Part shown: positions 6,544 through 12,932 of the stretch, piece by piece
Layout: the number at the start of each line of letters is the position of its first letter
Numbering within the stretch: position 1 is the first letter of the stretch
NCBI GenBank assembly: GCA_013812265.1
Contig: JACCTQ010000262.1
Location: forward strand, 1 to 13,216
Origin: Actinomycetota bacterium
Lineage (GTDB): Bacteria; Actinomycetota; Thermoleophilia; Gaiellales; Gaiellaceae
Length of the DNA: 13,216 bases
Direction: 5' to 3'
Position numbers and translations under genes: made by a program
The notes under the pieces: model-generated
Told to the model about the DNA's origin: nothing
Seen by the model: only the letters and a program-made list of their open reading frames with translations
The model's database searches: none

Positions 6544-7046
6544 GTGAGCAAGCTCGGGGACGGCGTGCGGATCGACCTCGGCGAGGTGAGGGTCGGGGAC
6601 TTGCTCGCCCTGTCGCGGGCGATCCTCGCGGAGCTTCGCCGTCGCGGGGTCATCCGGAGCGGCAACGCCCCGGCCGGCGACTACGCCGAGCTGCTCGTTC
6701 AGCGCGCGACCACCGGCGAGCTCGCCCCGAACTCTCAGAAGAGCTGGGACGTGGTCACCGGCGACGGCGAGCGCCTACAGGTGAAGGCCCGCGTGGTGAC
6801 CGATCCACGCGTGCGCGGCGAGCGTCAGCTATCGGTCTTCCGCTCCTGGGACTTCGACGGCGCCGTCATCGTCCTCTTCGACGACGAGTTCCGCGTGTGG
6901 CGCGCCGCACGGCTGCCGGTCGAGACCTTGCAAGCTGCCGCGCGCGCTTCATTCAGCACGTCAGCGGCTACCGCGTGCTCGCTACGGATGAACTGCTGGA
7001 CGCCGGCGACGACTGGACGGGGCGCCTTCGCGCCGTCGTCGAGTGA
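6544..7046 (+). pseudogene. DUF6998-like, restriction-nuclease-like protein gene with one frameshift
   Basis: From GTG 6544 the frame encodes SKLGDGVRIDLGEVRVGDLL, then GNAPAGDYAELLVQR, TTGELAPNSQKSWDVVTGDG, RLQVKARVV, LSVFRSWDFDGAVIVLFDD and WRAARLPVETL. This pattern is typical of DUF6998 proteins as I remember them. Asp in SWDVV followed by Q-V-K resembles a PD-(D/E/Q)XK nuclease core (inference). Near 6945, in a GCCGCGCGCGCTT run, the frame shifts; the true C-terminus is FIQHVSGYRVLATDELLDAG and DWTGRLRAVVE, ending at TGA 7046. The uncorrected frame instead runs into a nonsense tail ending at 7059. The gene diverges from the four-gene operon. GTG 6544 is chosen because no in-frame ATG gives a family-like N-terminus; no ribosome-binding site is seen. 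Confidence 0.7.
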
Positions 7047-7113
7047 CACAGGTTCGTAAGGCTGGGCGCCGCCGGAGATCGGCCATCGCTCGGCGGCAGC
7101 CTGGACTCATCCG

Positions 7114-7689
7114 GTGACTGGCGTCCAAGGCTCTGTACCGCCGAGGTATGAGCTCGTCGCTCGCTCTCAAGCGGGAGCGGAGCAGTTTTTGCGTGACCTC
7201 GGCGCGCTCGCAGAGATCGAGGAGGCGCTGCTCGGCCACTGCGACACACACTGGCCCGAACCGCCGTACAAGCCGCAGGAGTACAAGAAGCGACTCGCGA
7301 CGTTCGGCTGGCAACCGGAGGTGCGCGTACCGCCGTACTCGCCGGCCCACGACGACCTCCCGATCAATGAACGCTACGACGCGCTCAAGTTCTTCGACGC
7401 CGACGGAGAAGAAGTGGGAGTCGCGATCGAGATGGAGGACTGGGAGATCTACAACGACCTCCTCAAGTTTCGGCGCGGCTACGAACGAGGCCAGATCGCG
7501 GCCGGCGTCATCCTGCAGCCTCACTACGCGACGCTCCGCTACTGCTACGAGCACATGCTGAAGCTGAACGAGCCGCTCGTGGGACACATACCGATCCTCT
7601 TCGTCTGCGCGCGCGGCCCCGGTCTCAAGGAGCCGGCCCCGCCGAAGTCGCGCACGTTCTCGCCCTACCTGATGCCGAAGCGCTCCTAG
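7114..7689 (+). CDS. BglII/BstYI-like type II restriction endonuclease
   Basis: This 191-aa protein resembles the BglII/BstYI branch of restriction-endonuclease-like proteins. The key region is RYDALKFF (D89), then VGVAIEMEDWEIYNDLLKFR (E106, E108) and GQIAAGVILQPH (126-137), i.e. an acidic residue, a strand with an ExE in place of ExK/ExQ, and the following strand. HWPEPPYKPQEYK (46-58), EVRVPPYSPAHDDLPINERY (69-88) and LVGHIPILFVCARGPGLKEP (155-174) also fit family members as I remember them. It would cleave DNA at a specific site if active. No companion methyltransferase gene is present in the window, which is unusual for a type II enzyme. It follows the DUF6998-like gene by 67 bp and may be co-transcribed. 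The GTG start at 7114 has no clear ribosome-binding site. Confidence 0.72.
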   Translation: MTGVQGSVPPRYELVARSQAGAEQFLRDLGALAEIEEALLGHCDTHWPEPPYKPQEYKKRLATFGWQPEVRVPPYSPAHDDLPINERYDALKFFDADGEEVGVAIEMEDWEIYNDLLKFRRGYERGQIAAGVILQPHYATLRYCYEHMLKLNEPLVGHIPILFVCARGPGLKEPAPPKSRTFSPYLMPKRS

Positions 7690-7779
7690 CACGGGCCGAC
7701 CAGCGTCGAAGTCGACGCCCACCAGCTGTAGCGGACCACTCGCCGGAGGCGCTGCGGCGCCGGAAGACATCACTCGGCG

Positions 7780-8310
7780 TCAGCGCCGCTGGGCGAACGC
7801 TAGCTGCACCGCGCGCTCGACCAGGTCCGCCAGGCCGGCGAGGTGGCTGGAGTAGCCCTCGGCGAAGTCGGCGACCGCGATCGTCCGGTCGGCGATCTCC
7901 ATCCGCCAGAGCGGCCCGTCCGGCGCCTTTTCGTAGACGCGGTGCGCGGCGTCGTTGCGTAGTTCGCGGGCGAACCAGGCGACCTGACCCTCTCCGAACC
8001 ACCAGTGTTCGAAGGCGCGGCCGAAATTCCCCTCCTCGTCGGGGCGCCCGTCCGCCTTCACCGTCCGGAGCATCTGCTGGATCGGCATCTGGTCGCTCAT
8101 CGCCTCTGGGTCGATCGAGCGGAGTGTCTTCTCGGCTGCCGCCGTCCCGGTGTAGGCAAGGCCTTCGAGGTGCGCTTCCATCTCGATTCGGCGCGCGTCG
8201 TCGAGGTCTTCCGTCGGCTGTTGCTCGAGCACACGGAGAACCGCGGCCGCGTGGTAGCCAGCGAGGCGCAGCTTATGCCGGGCCGAATCGAGGAGTTCAA
8301 GCCGAGTCAT
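7780..8310 (-). CDS. Unrecognised 176-aa protein coupled to the DUF6308-like gene
   Basis: The start is placed at ATG 8310 (TRLELLDSARHKLRLAGYHA), because this ATG overlaps the stop of the frame-corrected DUF6308-like gene as ATGA. The longer frame to 8439 is antisense or shifted copy of that gene's end. The protein is mostly helical, with EKTLRSIDPEAMSDQMPIQQ, FGRAFEHWWFGEGQVAWFAR and a C-terminal helix ending AVQLAFAQRR. There is no signal peptide or membrane segment and no enzyme motif that I recognise. The coupling suggests that it works with the DUF6308-like protein. It converges with the BglII-like gene across a 90-bp gap that has GC hairpins but no T-tract terminator. Confidence 0.72.
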   Translation of the reverse strand: MTRLELLDSARHKLRLAGYHAAAVLRVLEQQPTEDLDDARRIEMEAHLEGLAYTGTAAAEKTLRSIDPEAMSDQMPIQQMLRTVKADGRPDEEGNFGRAFEHWWFGEGQVAWFARELRNDAAHRVYEKAPDGPLWRMEIADRTIAVADFAEGYSSHLAGLADLVERAVQLAFAQRR

Positions 8311-9043
8311 CCGCTCGATGGCGTTGGGGCCGGCATCGTTGACGGTACCGGCTCGACGCGGCGGAAGTAGATCCACCAGACGCAGTCGAATAGCTCGATT
8401 CGGGTCCGCTCCGGCTCGATCTCGCGGAGCGACGACCATGCCTCAACGTTCTCCGGGCGTGTGATGTCGTAGGCAATCCACTCCAGCGCCTCACGAATGG
8501 CCGCGCCGTCGACTTGATCGTGTCCATCAAGGACCGCTCCGCGGGCCAGCGCGAATTCATATAGGCGCCGAAGATCGCCTGGTTATCGAGCACAGGGACG
8601 AGGTGCGGCCGCTTCTTGTGTAGCGTCTTCGTCGCAAGCGACGCCCCGACCCACGGCCAGCTCGTCATCGTCCCGATCATGTCGGCGAGCTGGCGCCGCT
8701 CATCTGAAGTGGTCTCCTCAAGCGGCTTGTCGGGCAACGCGGAGAGATCGACTGAGCTCCCGTTCGCCAGCACGGCCGCAGCAGCCTGCCCGGCGACGCG
8801 CGAGTTGATCAGCATCGTCACCGCCAGGTCTTCAACAACCAACACATCTGGCGGCGTAGCCGGCTTGAACTCCAGGTACAGCTGTCCCCAGTCAGCCTCG
8901 CGCACTCGCCATTCCCGCAGCAGATCCTCGACAGCCTGAACGCGGCGGTCGAGCTTGCCGGCCCCGTAGATCAGATCCACGAACCGAACGTAACCAGTCC
9001 AAGCACCGGACGCTTCGCCCGTTGCGCGATCTGCTGATGCCAA
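8307..9043 (-). pseudogene. DUF6308-like protein gene with one frameshift
   Basis: From TTG 9043 the frame encodes GYVRFVDLIYGAGKLDRRVQ, VEDLLREWRVREADWGQLYL, LSALPDKPLEETTSDERRQ, ASLATKTLHKKRPHLVPVLD and NQAIFGAYMNSRWP, the pattern of DUF6308 proteins as I remember them. Near 8512 it leaves the family frame. The conserved end IREALEWIAYDITRPENVEA, WSSLREIEPERTRIELFDCV and WWIYFRRVE lies in another minus-strand frame, ending at TGA 8307-8309. A single missing base explains this; the length 737 is 3n+2. The corrected stop overlaps the ATG of the 176-aa gene, so the two formed an operon. Function is unknown. The repeated HKKRP..VPVLDNQ segment suggests a nucleic-acid-binding or DNA-glycosylase-like helical core, which is speculative. 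The TTG start could also lie slightly further in. Confidence 0.72.
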
Positions 9044-9100
9044 GAGGCTGGGATCGACCTCAGTCCGCCCCGCACAGGCTGATCGGCTTTCGAGGGGCTC

Positions 9101-9559
9101 CTAGGAAACGAATGCCTTCCTAACAGATGCAGCCGTCCACCTGTTCGTACCGTGGATCGGCGAAACCTTCTGGGCGTTCAGTTTCGCCGCGATCTCCTCG
9201 AGCGACATCCGCTTCCCGAGCATCGCGTTGATCTTCATGCGCCACCCGTAGTCGCGTCGGTTGCAGACCAGATGCGCCAGCCGGACGTTGTCAGGTGTGA
9301 GGTGCCCTCCGTGAGCCCTCAGTCTCGGGTAGTGGTCCGGCGTCGGCGACCAATCGGAACGAGGCGACTTCGGATCGAAATACCTTCGACCTCGGAAGCA
9401 GTAGCACTGGGGCATCTCGCACCGGACATCGAGGATCTGACCATCTCGCGCGAGCTGCCAGAGGATGCCACGAACTCCGAGGCCTTCGAGCTTCTCAGTT
9501 GCAGATTGCGCGGCTGGCACCGCTCCGATTCTCGGACGTGTCGCGTCTCCCTCACTCAT
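9101..9559 (-). CDS. HNH-nuclease-like protein with recombinase-like C-terminal helix
   Basis: This 152-aa protein has a probable zinc knuckle C47-(4)-C52-x-C54 (RCEMPQCYC). A ββα-metal core follows: D75-H76 in TPDHYPRLRAHGG, N91 in LTPDNVRL, H96, and C99-N100 (LAHLVCNRRDYG), the DH...N...H..CN pattern of HNH nucleases. The C-terminal 45 residues (RMSLEEIAAKLNAQKVSPIH, GTNRWTAASVRKAF) resemble the IAxxLNxxGV...WxxxxVxxxL helix-turn-helix found in the recombinase domain of serine integrases, so it may bind DNA there. ATG 9559 is fixed by GGGAGGAG 6-7 nt upstream. It stands between the decayed DUF6308 operon and an integrase remnant, so a role in mobile-element processing or defence is plausible but not shown. 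Confidence 0.82.
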   Translation of the reverse strand: MSEGDATRPRIGAVPAAQSATEKLEGLGVRGILWQLARDGQILDVRCEMPQCYCFRGRRYFDPKSPRSDWSPTPDHYPRLRAHGGHLTPDNVRLAHLVCNRRDYGWRMKINAMLGKRMSLEEIAAKLNAQKVSPIHGTNRWTAASVRKAFVS

Positions 9560-9564
9560 GATCG

Positions 9565-9573
9565 ACTCCTCCC
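9565..9573 (-). promoter_or_regulatory. Ribosome-binding site of the HNH gene
   Basis: The minus strand reads GGGAGGAGT, ending 5 nt before the ATG at 9559. It is one of the few strong Shine-Dalgarno sites in the window and decides the start. Confidence 0.65.
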
Positions 9574-9605
9574 ATTCAGTCCTCGGTCCCCCGTCACCGT
9601 TACTA

Positions 9606-9826
9606 CCGGCCGCGCGTCGACGGGGAAGATCGCACCGCCCGCTGTACGAGGTCTTCTACGTCGACTCCGCTGGCAAGCAGCGATGGGAGACCGTAGACGG
9701 AACCTCTAAGACGCGGACGCCCGGCGTGCCGACTTGTGCCTCCGCCGCCGCAAAGGAGAACGGATCGCGCCGACGCGGCAGACGTATCTCAGCGCGCCTC
9801 GACCCCGAGTCTTCGACTCGAGCTGA
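9606..9826 (+). pseudogene. Remnant of a tyrosine-integrase N-terminal (arm-binding) domain
   Basis: The 346-bp stretch between the HNH gene and ATG 9906 holds fragments of an integrase N-terminus. In one frame PLYEVFYVDSAGKQRWETVDG (about 9639-9700) matches the strand pattern of the AP2-like arm-type DNA-binding domain of phage integrases. After a one-base shift and an in-frame TAA (9707-9709) the family-like sequence continues as DADARRADLCLRRRKGERIA and PTRQTYLSAP (9710 to about 9800), with a stop at 9824. The central core-binding and catalytic Arg/His/Tyr domains are absent. It is therefore a dead fragment that points to an earlier integrative element here. It could be mistaken for an N-terminal extension of the next gene, because the frame is open from 9465 into it. 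Confidence 0.6.
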
Positions 9827-9905
9827 CTTGCCGCGCGTGCCCGAGCTGAGCTCCGGTCCGCGTGATCGGTTCCGTCGGGACCGCTCCCTAGACTGCGGAC
9901 CCCCG

Positions 9906-10739
9906 ATGAGCCCCAACGAACTCGAGCAGACTGTCGAGGTTCTCGTTCTCGTCAAGGCGTACCCGCAGCCGTCGACGAAGTACACGGAGAGCGTCTGCGT
10001 CGCAGGCCTCCGGCTCGACACGGAGACGCCGACGTGGATCCGGCTTTACCCGGTGCAGTTCCGGCTGCTGCAGCAGGAGCGGCGGTTCAGTAAATACGAC
10101 CTGATCCGTGTCCGGGTGCGCCGGCCGACGAGTGGCGACACGCGGCCGGAGAGCTTCACGCCGATCCTCGACTCGATCGAGAAGATCGGCCATCTGCCCT
10201 CGACGCACGGATGGACGGAGCGCTGGCCGTATATCGAGCAGGTGAAGGTGTCGTCGATGTGCGAGCTCCAGAGGCGACAGCGCGAGGACGGTACCTCCCT
10301 CGGTGTCTTCCGGCCGCACGAGCTGACCGACTTCGAGATCACGCCAACCGCGCCCGAGTGGGACGCGGGCAGGCAAGCCGCTCTCGGCCAGGGCAACCTC
10401 CTCTGCGAGAGCCCGGAGCTGCCGCTCGAGAAGATCCCGTTCGACTTCCACTACTCGTTCATGTGCGACGACATCGCATGTCGCGGACATCGGATGTCGA
10501 TGATCGACTGGGAGCTCGGGCAGAACTACCGGCGCACCGCCGGCCTGCCGGAGGAAGAGCGGATGCGGCTCGTGATGGAGCGGTGGCGCGACCGCGTCTG
10601 CGGCCCGACACGCGACACACACTTCTTCGCCGGGAACATCGCGAAGTACCAGACGACGTTCGTGCTGCTCGGAGCGTTCTGGCCGCCGAAGCCGAAGCTG
10701 GCGCTTCGCCCCAAGCCGCAGGAGCTCGCCCTCTTCTGA
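9906..10739 (+). CDS. Unrecognised 277-aa conserved-type protein convergent with DUF488
   Basis: The start is ATG 9906 (SPNELEQTVEVLVLVKAYPQ). The open frame continues upstream to 9465, but that part is antisense HNH and the integrase remnant. The protein belongs to a family of hypothetical proteins that I recall beside DUF488 genes. Typical features are LVLVKAYPQPSTKYTESVC (13-31), TWIRLYPVQFRLL (43-55), KYDLIRVRVRRPTSGDTRPE (63-82), and late in the protein FHYSFMCDDIACRGHRMSMI followed by DWELGQNYR. There C187, C192 and H195 could bind a metal. Next come THFFAGNIAKYQTTFVLLG and a short Pro/Lys-rich tail. No catalytic function can be assigned. TAGACT (9889-9894) could be a -10 for a near-leaderless transcript. 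It ends 3 nt before the stop of the DUF488 gene on the other strand. Confidence 0.82.
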   Translation: MSPNELEQTVEVLVLVKAYPQPSTKYTESVCVAGLRLDTETPTWIRLYPVQFRLLQQERRFSKYDLIRVRVRRPTSGDTRPESFTPILDSIEKIGHLPSTHGWTERWPYIEQVKVSSMCELQRRQREDGTSLGVFRPHELTDFEITPTAPEWDAGRQAALGQGNLLCESPELPLEKIPFDFHYSFMCDDIACRGHRMSMIDWELGQNYRRTAGLPEEERMRLVMERWRDRVCGPTRDTHFFAGNIAKYQTTFVLLGAFWPPKPKLALRPKPQELALF

Positions 10740-10742
10740 CGC

Positions 10743-11183
10743 CTACTGCAGGTGCACGACGTCGAGCTCGCCGAGCCGCGCCTCGAGCGCGTCGACGATC
10801 ACCGCGCGATGGCACTCGTCGTGGGCGGCCTCGAAGCAGAGCAGGCAGGTTGGCGCGTCCTCGAGCGTCTCGCCGAGCTCGACGAGCGCTCGGTACGAGC
10901 CGTTGTGGAGATGCGCGCGATAGCGGCGCTCGCCTTCGCGCCGGCGTCCTGATCGGTACATATCTCTGAACCGCTTCGGGTTGCCGAGCGCGCGCACGTG
11001 TTCGTACTCGATCTTGGCGTCCTCGAGCGCAGATGCGAGCGCAGTCTTCGAGAAGCCGCGCCGACGGGAGAGCGGCAGCTCGCGCACGTCGACAATTCGT
11101 CGCACGCCCGCGGCGCCAAGCGCAGCAATCAGCGTCTCCGGACGACGGTGCTGTTCGTACCCGATCGTGAACACGGTCGGCAT
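10743..11183 (-). CDS. DUF488 family protein
   Basis: This 146-aa protein has the family's marks: FTIGYEQ near the N-terminus (5-11), RIVDVRELPLSRRRGFSK (29-46), YEHVRALGNPKRFR (60-73) and the C-terminal CLLCFEAAHDECHR (112-125), where Cys and the E-x-x-x-x-E-CHR residues are conserved in DUF488. The fold is a small α/β domain whose reaction is not established; the conserved Cys/His/Arg set suggests an enzyme acting on a nucleotide or nucleic acid (inference). ATG 11183 is the only start that gives the TIGYE beginning. The gene faces the 277-aa gene tail to tail with 3 bp between stops, a fixed-looking arrangement that suggests joint transfer even though they are not one transcript. Confidence 0.9.
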   Translation of the reverse strand: MPTVFTIGYEQHRRPETLIAALGAAGVRRIVDVRELPLSRRRGFSKTALASALEDAKIEYEHVRALGNPKRFRDMYRSGRRREGERRYRAHLHNGSYRALVELGETLEDAPTCLLCFEAAHDECHRAVIVDALEARLGELDVVHLQ

Positions 11184-11275
11184 CCCGCTCTATTCGACAC
11201 GAAGCGTCGGCTCCTCCGCATCGCGAACGGCCGTCCGGCTGGACCGTCCGTAGGCCGGGCGGTACCGTTTGCCAC

Positions 11276-12400
11276 ATGGCTCCGCGGCCGAAATGGTGGC
11301 ACACGCTTCAGGCGAGCAAGCAGGAGGCTCTGCTCGCGGTCGATCTCTTCAACCGACCCGGAGACGAGCGCCGCCTTGAGGCGTTCATCGTCCACATGCA
11401 GATCGCGTGGCTGTATCTGATCCACGCCCAGTTCGAACGCGACGGTGTCGACTTCTGGTACCGGCAAGAGAGCGGCCGGCGAGTGAAGCTCGAGGACGGG
11501 GCGTTCAAGGCGTGGGAGCTCGCCCGCTGCATCAAGGAGGTGTTCCCGAACCAGGAGCATCCGGTCAGGAAGAACGTCGAGTTCTTCATCGGCCTCCGGA
11601 ACCGAATCGAGCACAAGTACGAGCAGCGCCTCGAGCCGGTGATCGCCGGCAAAGCGCAGTCGCTGATCATGAATTTCGAGCAGTTCCTCGTCGACACCTT
11701 CGGCGCGAAGGAAGGCCTCGCCGAGCGGCTCCGCTTCCCCGTGTTCGTCAGCTCGCTCTCCGACGGCGCCGTGCAGGCGCTGAAAGAGACGTACAAGCGG
11801 CTGCCGCGGAGGTTGACGAAGTACATCGAGGAGTTCGACTCGGTGCTGAGCGACGACGTGCGGGACGACTTCCGATACGAGTTCCGCGTCTTCCTGATCC
11901 CGCAGACCGGGCCGAAGACCGAGGCGGATGTGGCGATGCGCTTCGTGCGGATCGAGGATCTCCCGGACGAGCAGCGTGACCAGCTTGAGCAGGTGCGGAC
12001 GATCGTGCGAGACCGGCACGTGCCCGTCGCAAACATCGACCGGCACCGACCGAGCTACGTGTGCGGCAAGGTCAGCGAGGTCCTCGGCGTCAAATTCACT
12101 CCGTCGCACGACCACGTCCAAGCGTGGAAGCACTACGCGGTGCGACCGCTATCGGGCTCAGCGAACATGAAGCGGACGAAGAGCCAGTTCTGCGTGTTCG
12201 ACGAGGCCCATGGCGACTACGTCTTCACGGACGCGTGGATCAACCTTCTCACCACCGAACTACGCGATCCGGCGAAGTTCAGAGAGGTGATCGGGCACGC
12301 GCCGGCACCGCTACCGGACATCCAGACCGACCTGGCTCCCGCTCAGGCCGACTTAGGTACCGCGGACGCGGTCGAGACTCAGGACCTCACGGCGCAGTAG
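11276..12400 (+). CDS. DUF3644-type protein with HEPN ribonuclease motif
   Basis: This 374-aa protein begins PKWWHTLQASKQEALLAVDL and has the DUF3644 layout: an N-terminal all-helical domain (about 10-140) with R108-N-R-I-E-H113 in FFIGLRNRIEHKYE, which fits the RX4-6H catalytic motif of HEPN RNases. A variable middle follows, then a C-terminal part (HDHVQAWKHYAVRP, about 281-294, and GDYVFTDAWINLLTTELRD, about 315-333) that resembles a winged-helix or RAMA-like region. HEPN proteins commonly act as toxins or effectors that cut RNA in phage defence. The last ~35 residues are Ala/Pro/Asp-rich and probably disordered. It is divergent from the DUF488 gene across 92 bp and has no obvious partner gene downstream. 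ATG 11276 has no clear Shine-Dalgarno site. Confidence 0.85.
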   Translation: MAPRPKWWHTLQASKQEALLAVDLFNRPGDERRLEAFIVHMQIAWLYLIHAQFERDGVDFWYRQESGRRVKLEDGAFKAWELARCIKEVFPNQEHPVRKNVEFFIGLRNRIEHKYEQRLEPVIAGKAQSLIMNFEQFLVDTFGAKEGLAERLRFPVFVSSLSDGAVQALKETYKRLPRRLTKYIEEFDSVLSDDVRDDFRYEFRVFLIPQTGPKTEADVAMRFVRIEDLPDEQRDQLEQVRTIVRDRHVPVANIDRHRPSYVCGKVSEVLGVKFTPSHDHVQAWKHYAVRPLSGSANMKRTKSQFCVFDEAHGDYVFTDAWINLLTTELRDPAKFREVIGHAPAPLPDIQTDLAPAQADLGTADAVETQDLTAQ

Positions 12401-12587
12401 CGCTGCCTCGAGCCCGATGGTGGCGACGGGACGTTCATCCCCCATACCTCACCCAGGAGCGCCAACAGCTCGCGCGTGGGTCCGCGCACGTGGTAGACGG
12501 ATGCACCGGCACGGTTGAACCAATCGAGCTGGCGCTGTGCCGCAGCGGTGAGCGACGGATGTCATCGAGGAGAGCGCCGACACTCAT
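12379..12587 (-). pseudogene. Possible small leftward gene with one frameshift
   Basis: From ATG 12587 the minus strand encodes SVGALLDDIRRS. Then, after a shift near 12553, it encodes LTAAAQRQLDWFNRAGASVY, HVRGPTRELLALLGEVWGM and a Ser/Pro-rich end reaching TGA at 12379. The second part has protein-like composition (amphipathic helices, RAGA..VYHVRGP strand), and in the unshifted frame no start codon precedes it. The 3' end overlaps the end of the DUF3644 gene by about 20 nt. I do not recognise a family. It could be a decayed island gene or chance open frame. Confidence 0.3.
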
Positions 12588-12627
12588 AGCGATCGCCCTT
12601 GCAGTGTTCTAGGGGTTGCGCCGCGAG

Positions 12628-12646
12628 TATGGAGCGTTTATGGAGC
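12628..12646 (+). repeat. Paired TATGGAGC repeats, left of tRNA remnant
   Basis: Two direct copies of TATGGAGC lie at 12628-12635 and 12639-12646, 11 bp apart (one helical turn). The same octamer recurs as a pair on the right side of the tRNA-Thr core, in the same orientation. The spacing and position suit arm-type binding sites for a tyrosine integrase. Confidence 0.6.
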
Positions 12647-12651
12647 AGAGC

Positions 12652-12736
12652 GGTCGCAACCCGTGGCAACCGGTGGCAAATGGGAGGGCGCGAAAACGGC
12701 TGAAACAGGCGAAAACTGTTGCCGTCGGTTGCGACC
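12652..12736. repeat. Imperfect 19-bp inverted repeat next to the att core
   Basis: GGTCGCAACCCGTGGCAAC (12652-12670) is matched at 16 of 19 positions by the reverse complement of GTTGCCGTCGGTTGCGACC (12718-12736), with a 47-bp spacer. Short GTGGCAA and GTTGCG copies recur within it. It ends 19 bp before the tRNA remnant and may be a binding site for integrase or an accessory factor. Confidence 0.5.
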
Positions 12737-12755
12737 AGTTGCGGCGCCCCCAAAA

Positions 12756-12796
12756 TGGTAAGGAGGGGGTCGACGGTTCGAGTCCGTCAGAGGGCT
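12756..12796 (+). tRNA. 3' half of tRNA-Thr(GGT), attachment-site core
   Basis: The 41 nt read as anticodon-loop end TGGTAA with anticodon GGT, anticodon-stem 3' strand GGAGG, variable GGGTC, T arm GACGG-TTCGAGT-CCGTC, acceptor 3' strand AGAGGGC and discriminator T. The 5' half is missing: upstream there is no D arm and no GCCCTCT acceptor strand, and the base before T33 is A. The fragment is thus not a functional tRNA but the duplicated 3' end left by site-specific integration into a tRNA-Thr gene. Its plus orientation puts the integrated element on the left. Confidence 0.8.
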
Positions 12797-12804
12797 TTGC
12801 AAAA

Positions 12805-12828
12805 GCCCCGTAAATCGGGGCCTTTCTC
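12805..12828 (+). terminator. Rho-independent terminator of the tRNA gene
   Basis: GCCCCG (12805-12810), loop TAAAT, CGGGGC (12816-12821), then CTTTCTCT. This six-base-pair GC stem with a T-rich tail lies 9 nt after the tRNA end, the usual position of a tRNA terminator. Confidence 0.7.
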
Positions 12829-12864
12829 TCGGATCGACTTGCACAATCGTCAGCGTGCACCGGG

Positions 12865-12884
12865 TATGGAGCCGATTATGGAGC
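12865..12884 (+). repeat. Paired TATGGAGC repeats, right of tRNA remnant
   Basis: Two direct copies lie at 12865-12872 and 12877-12884, 12 bp apart, in the same orientation as the pair at 12628-12646. Having arm-like repeats on both sides of the core is the layout expected of attP rather than of a simple attR. Confidence 0.6.
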
Positions 12885-12932
12885 TTTCAGGTCTAGAAGA
12901 CCCTCACTCGACCGGCCGACTACACCTCTGAC

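Noticed and set aside
6982..7773. 263-aa minus-strand ORF
   Set aside because: Antisense of the BglII-like gene; the plus frame carries the nuclease motifs.
9465..9905. N-terminal 147 residues of the long plus frame into the 277-aa gene
   Set aside because: Made of antisense HNH sequence plus the integrase remnant; the family-like protein begins at ATG 9906.
11129..12133. 334-aa minus-strand ORF
   Set aside because: Antisense of DUF3644 and overlaps the DUF488 start; its Val/Leu/Asp-rich sequence has no domain pattern.
12609..12860. Minus-strand ORF containing DGLEPSTPSLPFWG
   Set aside because: This is the well-known artefact of translating the antisense of a tRNA 3' half; the DNA is the tRNA-Thr remnant and terminator.
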